Positions 10,601 to 16,736 of a stretch of DNA of 33,696 nt are shown one piece after another; positions within the stretch are counted from its first letter, which is position 1, and every line of letters starts with the position of its first letter. The notes beneath the pieces were generated by a model that saw only the letters and a list, made by a program, of their open reading frames with translations, searched no databases and had not been told where the DNA came from. The stretch is from the NCBI GenBank assembly GCA_052035955.1, contig JBPOHD010000069.1:1-33696 (forward strand). Reading direction: 5' to 3'. Source of the stretch: JAEUNJ01 sp052035955 (GTDB lineage: Bacteria > Pseudomonadota > Gammaproteobacteria > Burkholderiales > Rhodocyclaceae). Made by a program: the position numbers and the translations under genes.

Positions 10601-10842
10601 AGGCGGAAGGAAGACGGGGCAGCCCTATCTCCCTCGCCATCCTCCTTCGCCGCATTCCCCTGGCTGGCCTCCTTCGCCGCCAGGTGGGCCCGCACCGCCC
10701 CGGCGAAGGAGCACTCGTCGGTGATGGCCAGCGCCCCGTAGCCCAGTTCCCGCGCCCGGGCCACCAGTTCCTCCGGCTGGGAGGCGCCGCGCAGGAAGCT
10801 GAAGCAGGACAGGCAATGGAGTTCGGCGTAGGCGGGGAGCAC
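7660..10842 (-). CDS. dnaE2: Error-prone DNA polymerase DnaE2 (ImuC)
   Basis: DnaE2 is the C-family polymerase of the ImuA-ImuB-DnaE2 translesion mutasome, which causes damage-induced mutagenesis. The 1060-residue length fits the family. It begins with the PHP-domain signature AELHCLSCFSFLRGAS (6-21). The polymerase core carries the acidic motif PDIDVDFEH near residue 395, and the OB-fold/C-terminal region (ANVIVHPRLAE) is near 1000. The GTG start is fixed by the canonical N-terminus. The stop leaves only about 158 bp before the PEP-CTERM gene. It is not adjacent to imuAB, as it often is, but lies 3.5 kb away with its own SOS promoter. The -10 sits so close that the leader is only about 7-8 nt. 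Confidence 0.97.
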   Translation of the reverse strand: MLPAYAELHCLSCFSFLRGASQPEELVARARELGYGALAITDECSFAGAVRAHLAAKEASQGNAAKEDGEGDRAAPSSFRLLIGTEIRLAEGTKLVLLARNRAGYGNLSALVTLGRRRSEKGGYELRRGDLAGWNGEGVPDCLCLWVPGPEADDGALAAEAAWLAERFPGRAWIACGRFLAPDDGDRLARLRAVGAAAGLPLLAAGDAHMHVRERRPLQDVMTALRLKTTVDAAGHALFPNGERHLRSRLALSRLYPPDLLAETLRAAALCDFSLDELRYEYPEEVVPPGLTPAAHLRAEVNSGLARRYPGGVPEKVAAQVAHELALIGELRYEAYFLTVYDIVVFARGRGILCQGRGSAANSAVCYALGITEVDPARAAMLFERFISRERNEPPDIDVDFEHQRREEVIQYLYGKYGRERAALAATVISYRSRSALRDTGRALGFPLAAIDALAASMAWWDKPETWPERFAAVGLDAASPRVAKWLALARRLAGFPRHLSQHVGGFVISRGRLDRLVPIENARMAERSVIQWDKDDIDALGLMKVDVLALGMLSAIRRALDWAGRRRGHAFRMEDVPAEDPAVYAMLGAADSVGVFQVESRAQMAMLPRLKPRRFYDLVIEVAIVRPGPIQGNMVHPYLRRRQGREAVTYPSPAVRGVLERTLGVPIFQEQAMQLAIVAAGFTPGEADQLRRAMAAWRRKGGLAPFREKLLAGMAERGYPAEFAENLFHQIEGFGEYGFPESHAASFALLVYVSAWLKRHEPAAFLAGILNAQPMGFYSPSQLVQDARRHGVEVLPPDVAASGWETELTGPGMGQGGGEGGQQGPAAVRLGLHLIRGFGRGPGERIVAARREAPFSGVADLARRARLDRGDLHALSVAGALQRLSGHRREAAWAATGAAVQGDLLDAAAPTEAVPALAAPTEGEDLVADYGALGLTLGRHPLSLLRRFLDRWRYTRAAGLAAGEHDRPARAAGIVTCRQRPGTASGVVFLTLEDETGLANVIVHPRLAERQRRELLGARLLGVMGILQREGEVVHLIARRLLDHTELLGRLPTASRDFH

Positions 10843-10855
10843 GGCGCGGCAATAT

Positions 10856-10884
10856 ACTATAATTTTTTACAGTATATTGATCAA
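10856..10884 (-). promoter_or_regulatory. Sigma-70-type promoter of dnaE2
   Basis: On the minus strand, TTGATC (10884-10879) is followed by a 17-bp spacer and TATAGT (10861-10856). The spacing is ideal and both hexamers are close to consensus. Transcription would begin near 10849, about 7-8 nt from the GTG at 10842. That leaves no room for a normal Shine-Dalgarno sequence. The LexA box occupies the spacer. Confidence 0.75.
10857..10872. promoter_or_regulatory. LexA (SOS) box at dnaE2
   Basis: On the minus strand it reads CTGT-AAAAAATT-ATAG, one base from the CTGT-N8-ACAG consensus. The symmetry extends outward as AATATA/TATATT arms (10851-10878). It covers most of the promoter spacer and touches the -10, so bound LexA should block RNA polymerase. 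It is also the nearest regulatory site to the divergent gene at 11085. Confidence 0.85.
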
Positions 10885-11084
10885 AAGGGCAAGTCAACCC
10901 ATCCATGCGAACCGTTGCTCGCCGCCGACGACATCGACGGTCGAAATGGCCTCCTTTTAACGACGGTTGGAGAAACAGGTCAGGGCGAGCCGAAAGCCAG
11001 GCCCCACGTTCGGATACCCGGTGCATCGGCCGGCTGCCGGCGAAATCCAATAGACTTCGGGCAGGAATTGCGCCGCACGGAGGC

Positions 11085-11525
11085 ATGGTGGACACCGCGC
11101 CGTTCAAGCCGGGATTTCGTATCGACGGGAAGGACACCCTGGTCCTCGCGTGTGGTTTCGTCCTTGCCCTCCTGGCCGGCCGGCAGGTCTGGTGGATGGG
11201 ACTGATCGTGGGATTTTCCATCGGGCATTTCTTCCTGTTCTGCAATGTCTTCCGGGTCGACCGCCCCCTGGAGTTGGCATGGGCCGCCCTGTTCATCGCC
11301 ATGGCCGGCGGCACGATCCTGCTGGACTGGCCCGGGTGGCTTTCCACCGTGGTCCTTTCCCTCGCCTCCACCTTTGCCGTCATCGTCCTGCAGATGCGCA
11401 AACCCTCCTATCACGGGATCGCATGGCAACGGCTCAATCCGGACCTGCCGTCCTGGTGGGCGGCGGGGGCCGGGGTGCCGCCCGGCGCAGGTTCCCCGAT
11501 TCGCCCCGGGGAAGGCCCCGGTTGA
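11085..11525 (+). CDS. Small integral membrane protein, unknown function
   Basis: The product is about 146 residues. A short N-terminal stretch (MVDTAPFKPGFRIDGKD) is followed by three to four hydrophobic helices at about 19-34, 38-55, 64-82 and 85-100. A soluble, Pro/Gly-rich tail follows. GGAGG at 11079-11083 precedes both the ATG at 11085 and a GTG at 11088; the GTG has the better spacing, so the true start may be one codon later. The family was not recognised, although the pattern GLIVGFSIGHFFLFCNVFRV looks like a conserved hypothetical. It diverges from dnaE2 across the LexA box and converges on the ADP-ribosylglycohydrolase gene. Coding is supported by the coherent membrane topology. 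Confidence 0.65.
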   Translation: MVDTAPFKPGFRIDGKDTLVLACGFVLALLAGRQVWWMGLIVGFSIGHFFLFCNVFRVDRPLELAWAALFIAMAGGTILLDWPGWLSTVVLSLASTFAVIVLQMRKPSYHGIAWQRLNPDLPSWWAAGAGVPPGAGSPIRPGEGPG

Positions 11526-11595
11526 GGAGCCCGTTCCGGTCGATGGCGTCCCGTCTCACCCCGCTTCCGCCCGCCGGCGGGGCGGGTCTTCGTGC

Positions 11596-12657
11596 TCAGT
11601 ACGGAGGAAAGAGGCGGCGGAAACCATGCGCGAGCACCAGGAGGAAGAACCCCAGGTTCCGGACGGCCAGGCCCGTGATCGACAGGGGATGGGCCGCGCC
11701 TCCCCGTCCCCCGGAGGCTGCCCTGGCCGCCTTGCGGGCCAGGCCCTCCATCCAGCCCACGGTACGGGGCCATTCCACGAGCTCGTCGAGCCAGGCCTGC
11801 GGGATGCCCTGCCGCCCGATGCCCGCACCGAGGATCGCACCCAGCATCGCGGCGGTCGTGTCGGTATCGCCGCCGCAGCGGACGATGGTCCGCAGGGCGG
11901 CGGCGAAATCGCGAGGATGAGACTGCCAGGCGTGGAGGACGGCCGGCACGCTGTGGTACATGTAGCCGGAGATCCCGGTCGCGCAGCCCAGCGTCCTGAC
12001 GAAGGCCGCGGTGGATTCCCCGCGGCCGGCGCTGCTGCCCGCGCCGACGGCCAGGGCGACCAGTTCCTGGCCGGCCGGCCCGTATCCCGAAGTCAGGCGT
12101 CCGAGGTCGGCGATAAAGGCGTCGAAGCCCTGCCGGCGCATGGCGCTGCGGGCCGCCAGGGCGATCGCCAGGGCGCCGCATTCGGCCTTGGGATCGGTGT
12201 GCGTCAACCGCGTGCTGGCGCGGACGAGTCGCGCCAACCGGGCTTCGTCGTCGGCAAGGCAGACGCCGAGGATGGCGCTGCGCATGGCCGGACCGTTGCC
12301 GGCCAAACGGACGTCCTGGAGGTGCCGAGGCAGGAAGCACCAGAGCTCGAGGATGGCGCGCAGGGTCGCGAAGCCGATCCCCGCCGGCAATCCGGCCAGC
12401 CACCAGCGCTGGCGCCAGGCGAAATCCTTCCGGAACGCGGACTCGTCGCCCCCGGAAACGAGGATCGCCTGGGCGACCAGGCAGGCATGCTCGGTATCGT
12501 CCGAGCAAAGGCCTTTCCCGAACAGCAGGTGGTAGCCGTCCAGGGAGGGAAACCATCGCTGCTGGCGACGCGCCGACAGCCCCTCGCAGGCCAGCCCGAA
12601 GGCGTCGCCGACGGCCGTTCCGAGGAGGCAGCCCACGGCGGCGTCTTCGGCAGTCAT
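11596..12657 (-). CDS. ADP-ribosylglycohydrolase (DraG) family protein
   Basis: Family members remove ADP-ribose from proteins, nucleic acids or small molecules using two Mg ions. The 353-residue protein begins AAVGCLLGTAVGDAFGLACEG (6-26), the family's N-terminal signature. It has the metal-binding CSDDTEHA near residue 50, with Ser in place of the usual Thr. A second metal site is CGGDTDTTAAMLGAILGAG at about 268-286. The C-terminus is a hydrophobic helix followed by FRRLFPPY, suggesting membrane association; I recall this tail in other proteobacterial members. The ATG is chosen because it immediately precedes the signature. It lies 152 bp downstream of the FGE-like gene on the same strand. 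The substrate is unknown; no ADP-ribosyltransferase was recognised nearby. Confidence 0.88.
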   Translation of the reverse strand: MTAEDAAVGCLLGTAVGDAFGLACEGLSARRQQRWFPSLDGYHLLFGKGLCSDDTEHACLVAQAILVSGGDESAFRKDFAWRQRWWLAGLPAGIGFATLRAILELWCFLPRHLQDVRLAGNGPAMRSAILGVCLADDEARLARLVRASTRLTHTDPKAECGALAIALAARSAMRRQGFDAFIADLGRLTSGYGPAGQELVALAVGAGSSAGRGESTAAFVRTLGCATGISGYMYHSVPAVLHAWQSHPRDFAAALRTIVRCGGDTDTTAAMLGAILGAGIGRQGIPQAWLDELVEWPRTVGWMEGLARKAARAASGGRGGAAHPLSITGLAVRNLGFFLLVLAHGFRRLFPPY

Positions 12658-12809
12658 CGGCTCGTGCCGCCGGGCATGCCGGAAGGATGGCGAGACGCCG
12701 CGACGCTCCGGCACATGAAAAAGGCATCGACGTGCCCTGTCCGGTCGGCGGCGAAAGACAAGGCGGGAAGGCTCGCCGGGCGCAGGAACCGGAGGCTCGC
12801 GATCACGGC

Positions 12810-13844
12810 TCAATCCTTCCCATCCGCCTCCAGCGCCAGCCTCACCCCCACCAGCGTGTACCGGGTCTCCGGCGAGTTCCAGTTGCGATAGGCGCAGCGG
12901 GCGTAGAAGGCCCAGGTGTGCCAGGAGCCGCCGCGGCGCACGCGGACGGTTCCCGAATCCGGCCCTTGCGGATCGTCCGCCGGCGAGCGGGCGTAATAGC
13001 GGTCGTCGTGGTAGTCGGACACCCATTCCCAGACGTTGCCGTGCATGTCGTGGAGGCCGAAGGCATTGGGCGGAAAGCTGCCGACGGGGGCCGTGAAAGG
13101 GAAGCCGTCCCGGCCCTTGAGGGCGAAGCTTTCCCACCTGGGCCAGCGGGACATGCTGTCGACATCGAACAGGTTGCCGGCGGCGAGCAGGGACTGGGGA
13201 TCGTCTCCCGAGTGGTAGCGGCCTGCCGTGCCGGCCCGGCAGGCGTATTCCCACTCGGCCTCGGTGGGGAGCCGGTAGCGGCGGCCCTCCTTTCGGCTCA
13301 GCCAGCGGGCCAGGGCGACGGCGTCGTTCCAGGTGACGTTGACGACGGGATGGCCCTCGCCCTGGGGGAAGCCGGAATCCCGCCAGGAGTATTTCGGGTC
13401 CCGCCCCTCGAAAGCGTCGCCCCGGGCGGACTTGTCCGGGTCGTAGGCCGGGTTCCAGCCGTAGCCGCCGGTGCCGTCGGCCACCGACTCGGGCACGTGG
13501 CCCGACTCGGCCAGGAAACGGCGGAACTGGCCGACGGTGACCTCGTGCCGGCCCAGGTAGAAGGGCCGCGTGATGCGCACCCGGTGGCGCGGCGCCTCGT
13601 CGGCCAGTTGCCGGAAGCGGGCGGGGTCGTACTGGGGAAAGGCGCCGGCCAGGGACTCGGGCGTCTCGTCGCTGCCCATCATGAACTCACCGGCCGGGAT
13701 GCGCACGAAACGCATGCCGATGGAATTCTCGAACATCGGCGGGTCGGCGGGCCCCGTGGGTTCGGCCGACTCCCCGGCCCCGGCGGCGGGGATCGCGGCG
13801 CAGAGGGCCAGCAGGCATGCGGCCAGCATCGTCTTCGCGGACAT
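12810..13844 (-). CDS. Secreted SUMF1/FGE-like domain protein without the catalytic cysteines
   Basis: The 344-residue protein starts with a signal peptide (MSAKTMLAACLLALCAAIPA, cleavage near residue 23). The rest is one formylglycine-generating-enzyme (SUMF1) fold. Landmarks are SIGMRFVRIPAGEFMMGS near 41-58, HEVTVGQFRRFL, NVTWNDAVALARWLS, RLPTEAEWEYACRAG, GLHDMHGNVWEWVSD, and RRGGSWHTWAFYARCAYR near the end. True aerobic FGEs have two copper-binding cysteines shortly after the GGS motif. Here that stretch reads HTWAFYAR, so formylglycine formation is unlikely. Such proteins serve varied, often unknown, roles. The start has a good GGAGGAG eight bases upstream; it is the first gene after the repeat array and possibly co-transcribed with the downstream draG-like gene. 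Confidence 0.88.
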   Translation of the reverse strand: MSAKTMLAACLLALCAAIPAAGAGESAEPTGPADPPMFENSIGMRFVRIPAGEFMMGSDETPESLAGAFPQYDPARFRQLADEAPRHRVRITRPFYLGRHEVTVGQFRRFLAESGHVPESVADGTGGYGWNPAYDPDKSARGDAFEGRDPKYSWRDSGFPQGEGHPVVNVTWNDAVALARWLSRKEGRRYRLPTEAEWEYACRAGTAGRYHSGDDPQSLLAAGNLFDVDSMSRWPRWESFALKGRDGFPFTAPVGSFPPNAFGLHDMHGNVWEWVSDYHDDRYYARSPADDPQGPDSGTVRVRRGGSWHTWAFYARCAYRNWNSPETRYTLVGVRLALEADGKD

Positions 13845-13897
13845 TCGCGGCTCCTCCGTCGCCGGTTGTCGTGACGGGTGATTGTAGGTGGGAATCG

Positions 13898-14340
13898 CGG
13901 CGAGGGTGCCGCTCCTGCAAGAGCCGAGCGGCACGTCCCCTGTAGGAGCGCCGCACGCGGCGCGATGGCGGCGGTTCCGAAAGGCATCGCGGCGTGACCG
14001 CCGCTCCTACAAAAGCCAGATGGCGCGACCCTGTGGGAGCGCCGCACGCGGCGCGATGGCGGCCGTCCCGAAACCCATCGCGGCGTGGCCGCCGCTCCTA
14101 CAAAAGCCAGATGGCACGGCCCTGTGGGAGCGCCGCACGCGGCGCGATCGGGGTGGTTCCGAAAGACATCGCGGCGTGGCCGCCGCTCCTACAAAAGCCA
14201 GATGGCGCGACCCTGTGGGAGCGCCGCACGCGGCGCGATGGCGGCCGTCCCGAAACCCATCGCGGCGTGGCCGCCGCTCCTACAAAAGCCAGATGGCACG
14301 ACCCTGTGGGAGCGCCGCACGCGGCGCGATGGCGGCCCTT
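13898..14340. repeat. Tandem REP/BIME-like array, 91-bp period
   Basis: Four full units start at TGTRGGAGCG at 13941, 14032, 14123 and 14214. A fifth, partial unit starts at 14305 and a degraded half-unit covers 13898-13940. Each unit holds a long imperfect hairpin (TGTAGGAGCG at 13941-13950 pairs with CGCTCCTACA at 14002-14011, with further pairing such as GCGATG/CATCGC inside) plus a spacer of about 20 bp. Units 2 and 4 are nearly identical and units 1 and 3 share a different centre, so the higher-order period is 182 bp. The period is not a multiple of three and the open frames across it are artefacts. It fills the gap between imuB and the FGE-like gene. Confidence 0.9.
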
Positions 14341-14377
14341 CGCGCCTTTGCGGTGATCCCTTCGCCGGGCGTCCGGC

Positions 14378-15772
14378 TCAGGCGAACCAGCCGTGGATGA
14401 ACCACCCTCCCGGCGGCCGCAGTTCCCGGAAGACCCAGGCCCAGCGGGCATCGACGGTCAGGGCGACGAAGTAGTCGCGGCGCAGGTCGCCGGCCGCCGG
14501 ACCCCGGGCATCCGCCTCGCCGCCGTCCCACCAGCCGGACTCCAGGCGCTCGGGGCCGGCCAGCAGGTGCAGGGGGCCCCGGTACCAGGGCCGGCCCCGA
14601 ACCTCGGCCAGGGCCCGGGGGCGGGCCAGGAGCCAGAAGGGCCGGGCGACGGCCGGCGCCTGGGCCGGCGGTCCGCCGCCCTCGGGAACCCGGCGCGTGG
14701 CGCACTCGGGCCGGTGCTCGGCGACGACGGCGATGCCATGGATGCGTTCCTCGCCCAGCCGGGCCCGCAGGCGCTCCACCAGGGCGGCCATGGCCTCCCG
14801 GGCTTGGGGATCGTCGCCGCCGCTGCCGGGGCCGAAGAGGCCGCCGCTGCGGCCCGGCAGGGCGGCGACGCGGGTCGCCGCCAGGACGATGCGCTCGGCG
14901 GCGGCCGGCAGGGCCAGGCGCTCCAGGCGCTCCCGCAGCACCCGCTCCAGGCGGGCCGGATCCCGGGTGGCGGAGGCGAAGCGCAGGGGCAGTTCGGTGG
15001 CCGGCCGGCCCCGGTGGGCGAGGCTCAGCCGGCACTCGGCGATGCCCATCTGGCCGGCCTCCAGCCAGCCGGCCAGGGCGGCGGTGAGCCGCCGGCCGGC
15101 GAAGACCAGGGTGGCGGCCTGGTCGGTGGGGGCCGGCAGGTCCAGGCCCCTCTCGAAGCGGGGAGGAAAGATGAAATCCGGGCGGGGATCGGGCAGTTCG
15201 CCGTAGGCCCGGGCCATCCGGGCCAGGGCGGCGGCGCCCACCCGCCGGCCGAGGGCGGCCCGGGGCAGGCGGCGGGCCTCGCCAAGGCGACGGGCGCCGA
15301 AGCTCTCCAGCTGGTCGGCCACCCCCGGCGGCAGGTCCAGGGCCGCCACCGGCAGGGCGTCCAGGGCGGCATGGAGCATGGCCAGGTCCGGGCACAGGGC
15401 ATCCCGCCCCGCCCCGGCCAGCCAGAAGGCGCCCTGGGGCGTCGGGGCGACGGCGAGGGCGGCGGCCAGGTCCTGGCCCGCCAGGTCGGAAGCGACGGCA
15501 GCGACCAGGCCCTCCAGCCCACCGAAGAGGCGCAGGCAGGCGCCGATGTCCAGCAGCAGGCCCCCGGCAGCGGCATCCGCCCCCCTCCCCGGCCGGCCCT
15601 TCCCCGCCGGAGCCGGCTGCACCAGGCTCACCCGCGGGGTGAAGCGCCCGGCCCAGCAGGCCAGGGTTTCCAGGGCGGGGGGCGGTTCAGGTGACGGGGT
15701 GGAGGCCGGCAGGGCGAAGGGATCGGGTGGCGGCGGGGACGGAAGGCGCAGCGCCAGCCAGAGGCTGTCCAT
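14378..15772 (-). CDS. imuB: ImuB, inactive Y-family polymerase of the SOS mutasome
   Basis: ImuB is a catalytically dead DinB-like hub that links ImuA, DnaE2 and the beta clamp. The 464-residue protein starts MDSLWLALRLPSP, typical of the family. It has LLLDIGACLRLFGG at 72-85, a palm-like remnant, then a thumb/little-finger region at about 205-305 (FIFPPRFERGLDLPAP). An ImuB C-terminal region ends with VDARWAWVFRELRPPGGWFIHGWFA. The site where relatives carry a QL-LF clamp-binding motif reads GRSGGLFG here (307-314), so it is degenerate. The start lies 86 bp inside the imuA frame, so imuA and imuB overlap. Its 3' end abuts the repeat array rather than dnaE2. Confidence 0.93.
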   Translation of the reverse strand: MDSLWLALRLPSPPPPDPFALPASTPSPEPPPALETLACWAGRFTPRVSLVQPAPAGKGRPGRGADAAAGGLLLDIGACLRLFGGLEGLVAAVASDLAGQDLAAALAVAPTPQGAFWLAGAGRDALCPDLAMLHAALDALPVAALDLPPGVADQLESFGARRLGEARRLPRAALGRRVGAAALARMARAYGELPDPRPDFIFPPRFERGLDLPAPTDQAATLVFAGRRLTAALAGWLEAGQMGIAECRLSLAHRGRPATELPLRFASATRDPARLERVLRERLERLALPAAAERIVLAATRVAALPGRSGGLFGPGSGGDDPQAREAMAALVERLRARLGEERIHGIAVVAEHRPECATRRVPEGGGPPAQAPAVARPFWLLARPRALAEVRGRPWYRGPLHLLAGPERLESGWWDGGEADARGPAAGDLRRDYFVALTVDARWAWVFRELRPPGGWFIHGWFA

Positions 15773-16505
15773 GGGCGTGCCGGCGGACGGGCCGCGGCAG
15801 GTCGAGGCACAGGGGGGCGGCCGGCGGCGGGCCGCGGCGCTTGAGGATGTCCACGGCCAGGTCCCCCGTTTCGCCGGCGGCCAGGCGCAGGCGCAGGGGG
15901 GCGGCCGAGGCCTCGGCGGCGGCCCGGGCCGGACGGAACAGGAAGGCCAGGGCGCGCCCCGCGGCGGCGGCTACCTGCAGGCGCCGCACCGCCCGGGCAT
16001 CCGCCGTGGCCGACCAGGCCACCACGGCGGCCGGGGCGCCGCTGGCCAGGGCCTGCTCCAGGGCCCAGAGGGCATCGGCTTCGGCGGCCGGCCCCCGGCG
16101 GGCGGGGGCGCGCGGGCCCTCCCCGTCCGGGCGGCGCGGCCATCCGCCCGCCGTCTTCCCGGGCACGGCGGCGGCCGCCGGGGAGACGACCACCAGCCGC
16201 GCCAGGTCGATGCCGGCGGCGGCCCAGGCGGGAGCGTGCAGCGGGTGGGGCGGCGCCACCAGCAGGGTCCAGCCCCCCTCCTCCCGCAGGCGGACCAGGG
16301 CCGGCAGCAGCAGGGTCAGCTCCCCCTGACCGGGGCCGTCCATCAGGATCTCGGTCAGCGCCCCCCGGGGCCAGCCGCCGCCGGGCAGTTCCCGGTCCAG
16401 GGCCTCGTGGCCGCTGGCCACCGCCGGCAGGGCCGCGCCGGCGAAGCGGTCGCCGCGCCAGACGTCCGGGCGCCGGTCGAGGAAGGCGGAGAGCTGGGGG
16501 TTCAT
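15687..16505 (-). CDS. imuA: ImuA, RecA/SulA-like SOS mutagenesis protein
   Basis: ImuA is the RecA-fold accessory protein of the ImuA-ImuB-DnaE2 mutasome. The 272-residue protein has VWRGDRFAGAALPAVASG (15-32), then HEALDRELPGGGWPRGALTEIL, the standard ImuA opening. A degenerate nucleotide-binding region follows (GPGQGELTLLLPAL). Beta strands typical of the RecA core appear later (GAPAAVVAWS; GRALAFLFRPARAA). The last 28 residues are encoded in the imuB overlap and are low in family resemblance. The start ATG is standard. A 231-bp gap containing an inverted repeat separates it from lexA. No LexA box was found in that gap, so expression probably comes from the lexA promoter. Confidence 0.92.
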   Translation of the reverse strand: MNPQLSAFLDRRPDVWRGDRFAGAALPAVASGHEALDRELPGGGWPRGALTEILMDGPGQGELTLLLPALVRLREEGGWTLLVAPPHPLHAPAWAAAGIDLARLVVVSPAAAAVPGKTAGGWPRRPDGEGPRAPARRGPAAEADALWALEQALASGAPAAVVAWSATADARAVRRLQVAAAAGRALAFLFRPARAAAEASAAPLRLRLAAGETGDLAVDILKRRGPPPAAPLCLDLPRPVRRHAHGQPLAGAAPSVPAATRSLRPAGLHPVT

Positions 16506-16570
16506 GGGGTGGGCCTGAAGAACTCGACCATCAGGGGAAGGCCTTTCCTTTCATCCTGAAAAAAGCGTTT

Positions 16571-16708
16571 CAACGCAGAGGACGCAGAGGACACGGAGGA
16601 AAATCGGAGACCTGCAGCGATTCGCGCGCTCACCCGTTGGGCGATGGCCACGCGATGCACAAGTCCTCGCTGCTTCGCCTTTCCCTGTGTCTCCGTGTCT
16701 CCGTGGTG
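16571..16708. repeat. Inverted-repeat element between lexA and imuA
   Basis: The left arm (16573-16602, units of ACGCAGAGG and ACACGGAGG) is the imperfect reverse complement of the right arm (16681-16707, CTGTGTCTCCGTGTCTCCGTGG). Each arm is itself made of 8-9-bp repeats. About 80 bp lie between the arms with no gene. The structure resembles small non-autonomous elements common between genes in GC-rich proteobacteria. Confidence 0.65.
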
Positions 16709-16736
16709 AGGTCTTCAGGTTCATGGCCTTCCCGCC

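Noticed and set aside
8341..11205. 954-codon plus-strand open frame opposite dnaE2
   Set aside because: It mirrors the codons of a well-conserved DnaE2 and contains no recognisable domain; stops are rare simply because GC is high.
13898..14340. CRISPR array
   Set aside because: The sequence between the hairpins also repeats, so there are no unique spacers, and no cas gene is nearby.
13888..14400. Possible repeat protein encoded by the array
   Set aside because: The period is 91 bp, not a multiple of three, so successive units shift frame; several frames on both strands are open. No ribosome-binding site or conserved frame.
16506..16736. Separate LexA box for imuA
   Set aside because: No CTGT-N8-ACAG or one-mismatch version was found; CTGAAAAAAGCGTTTCA at about 16556 lacks the right half-site.
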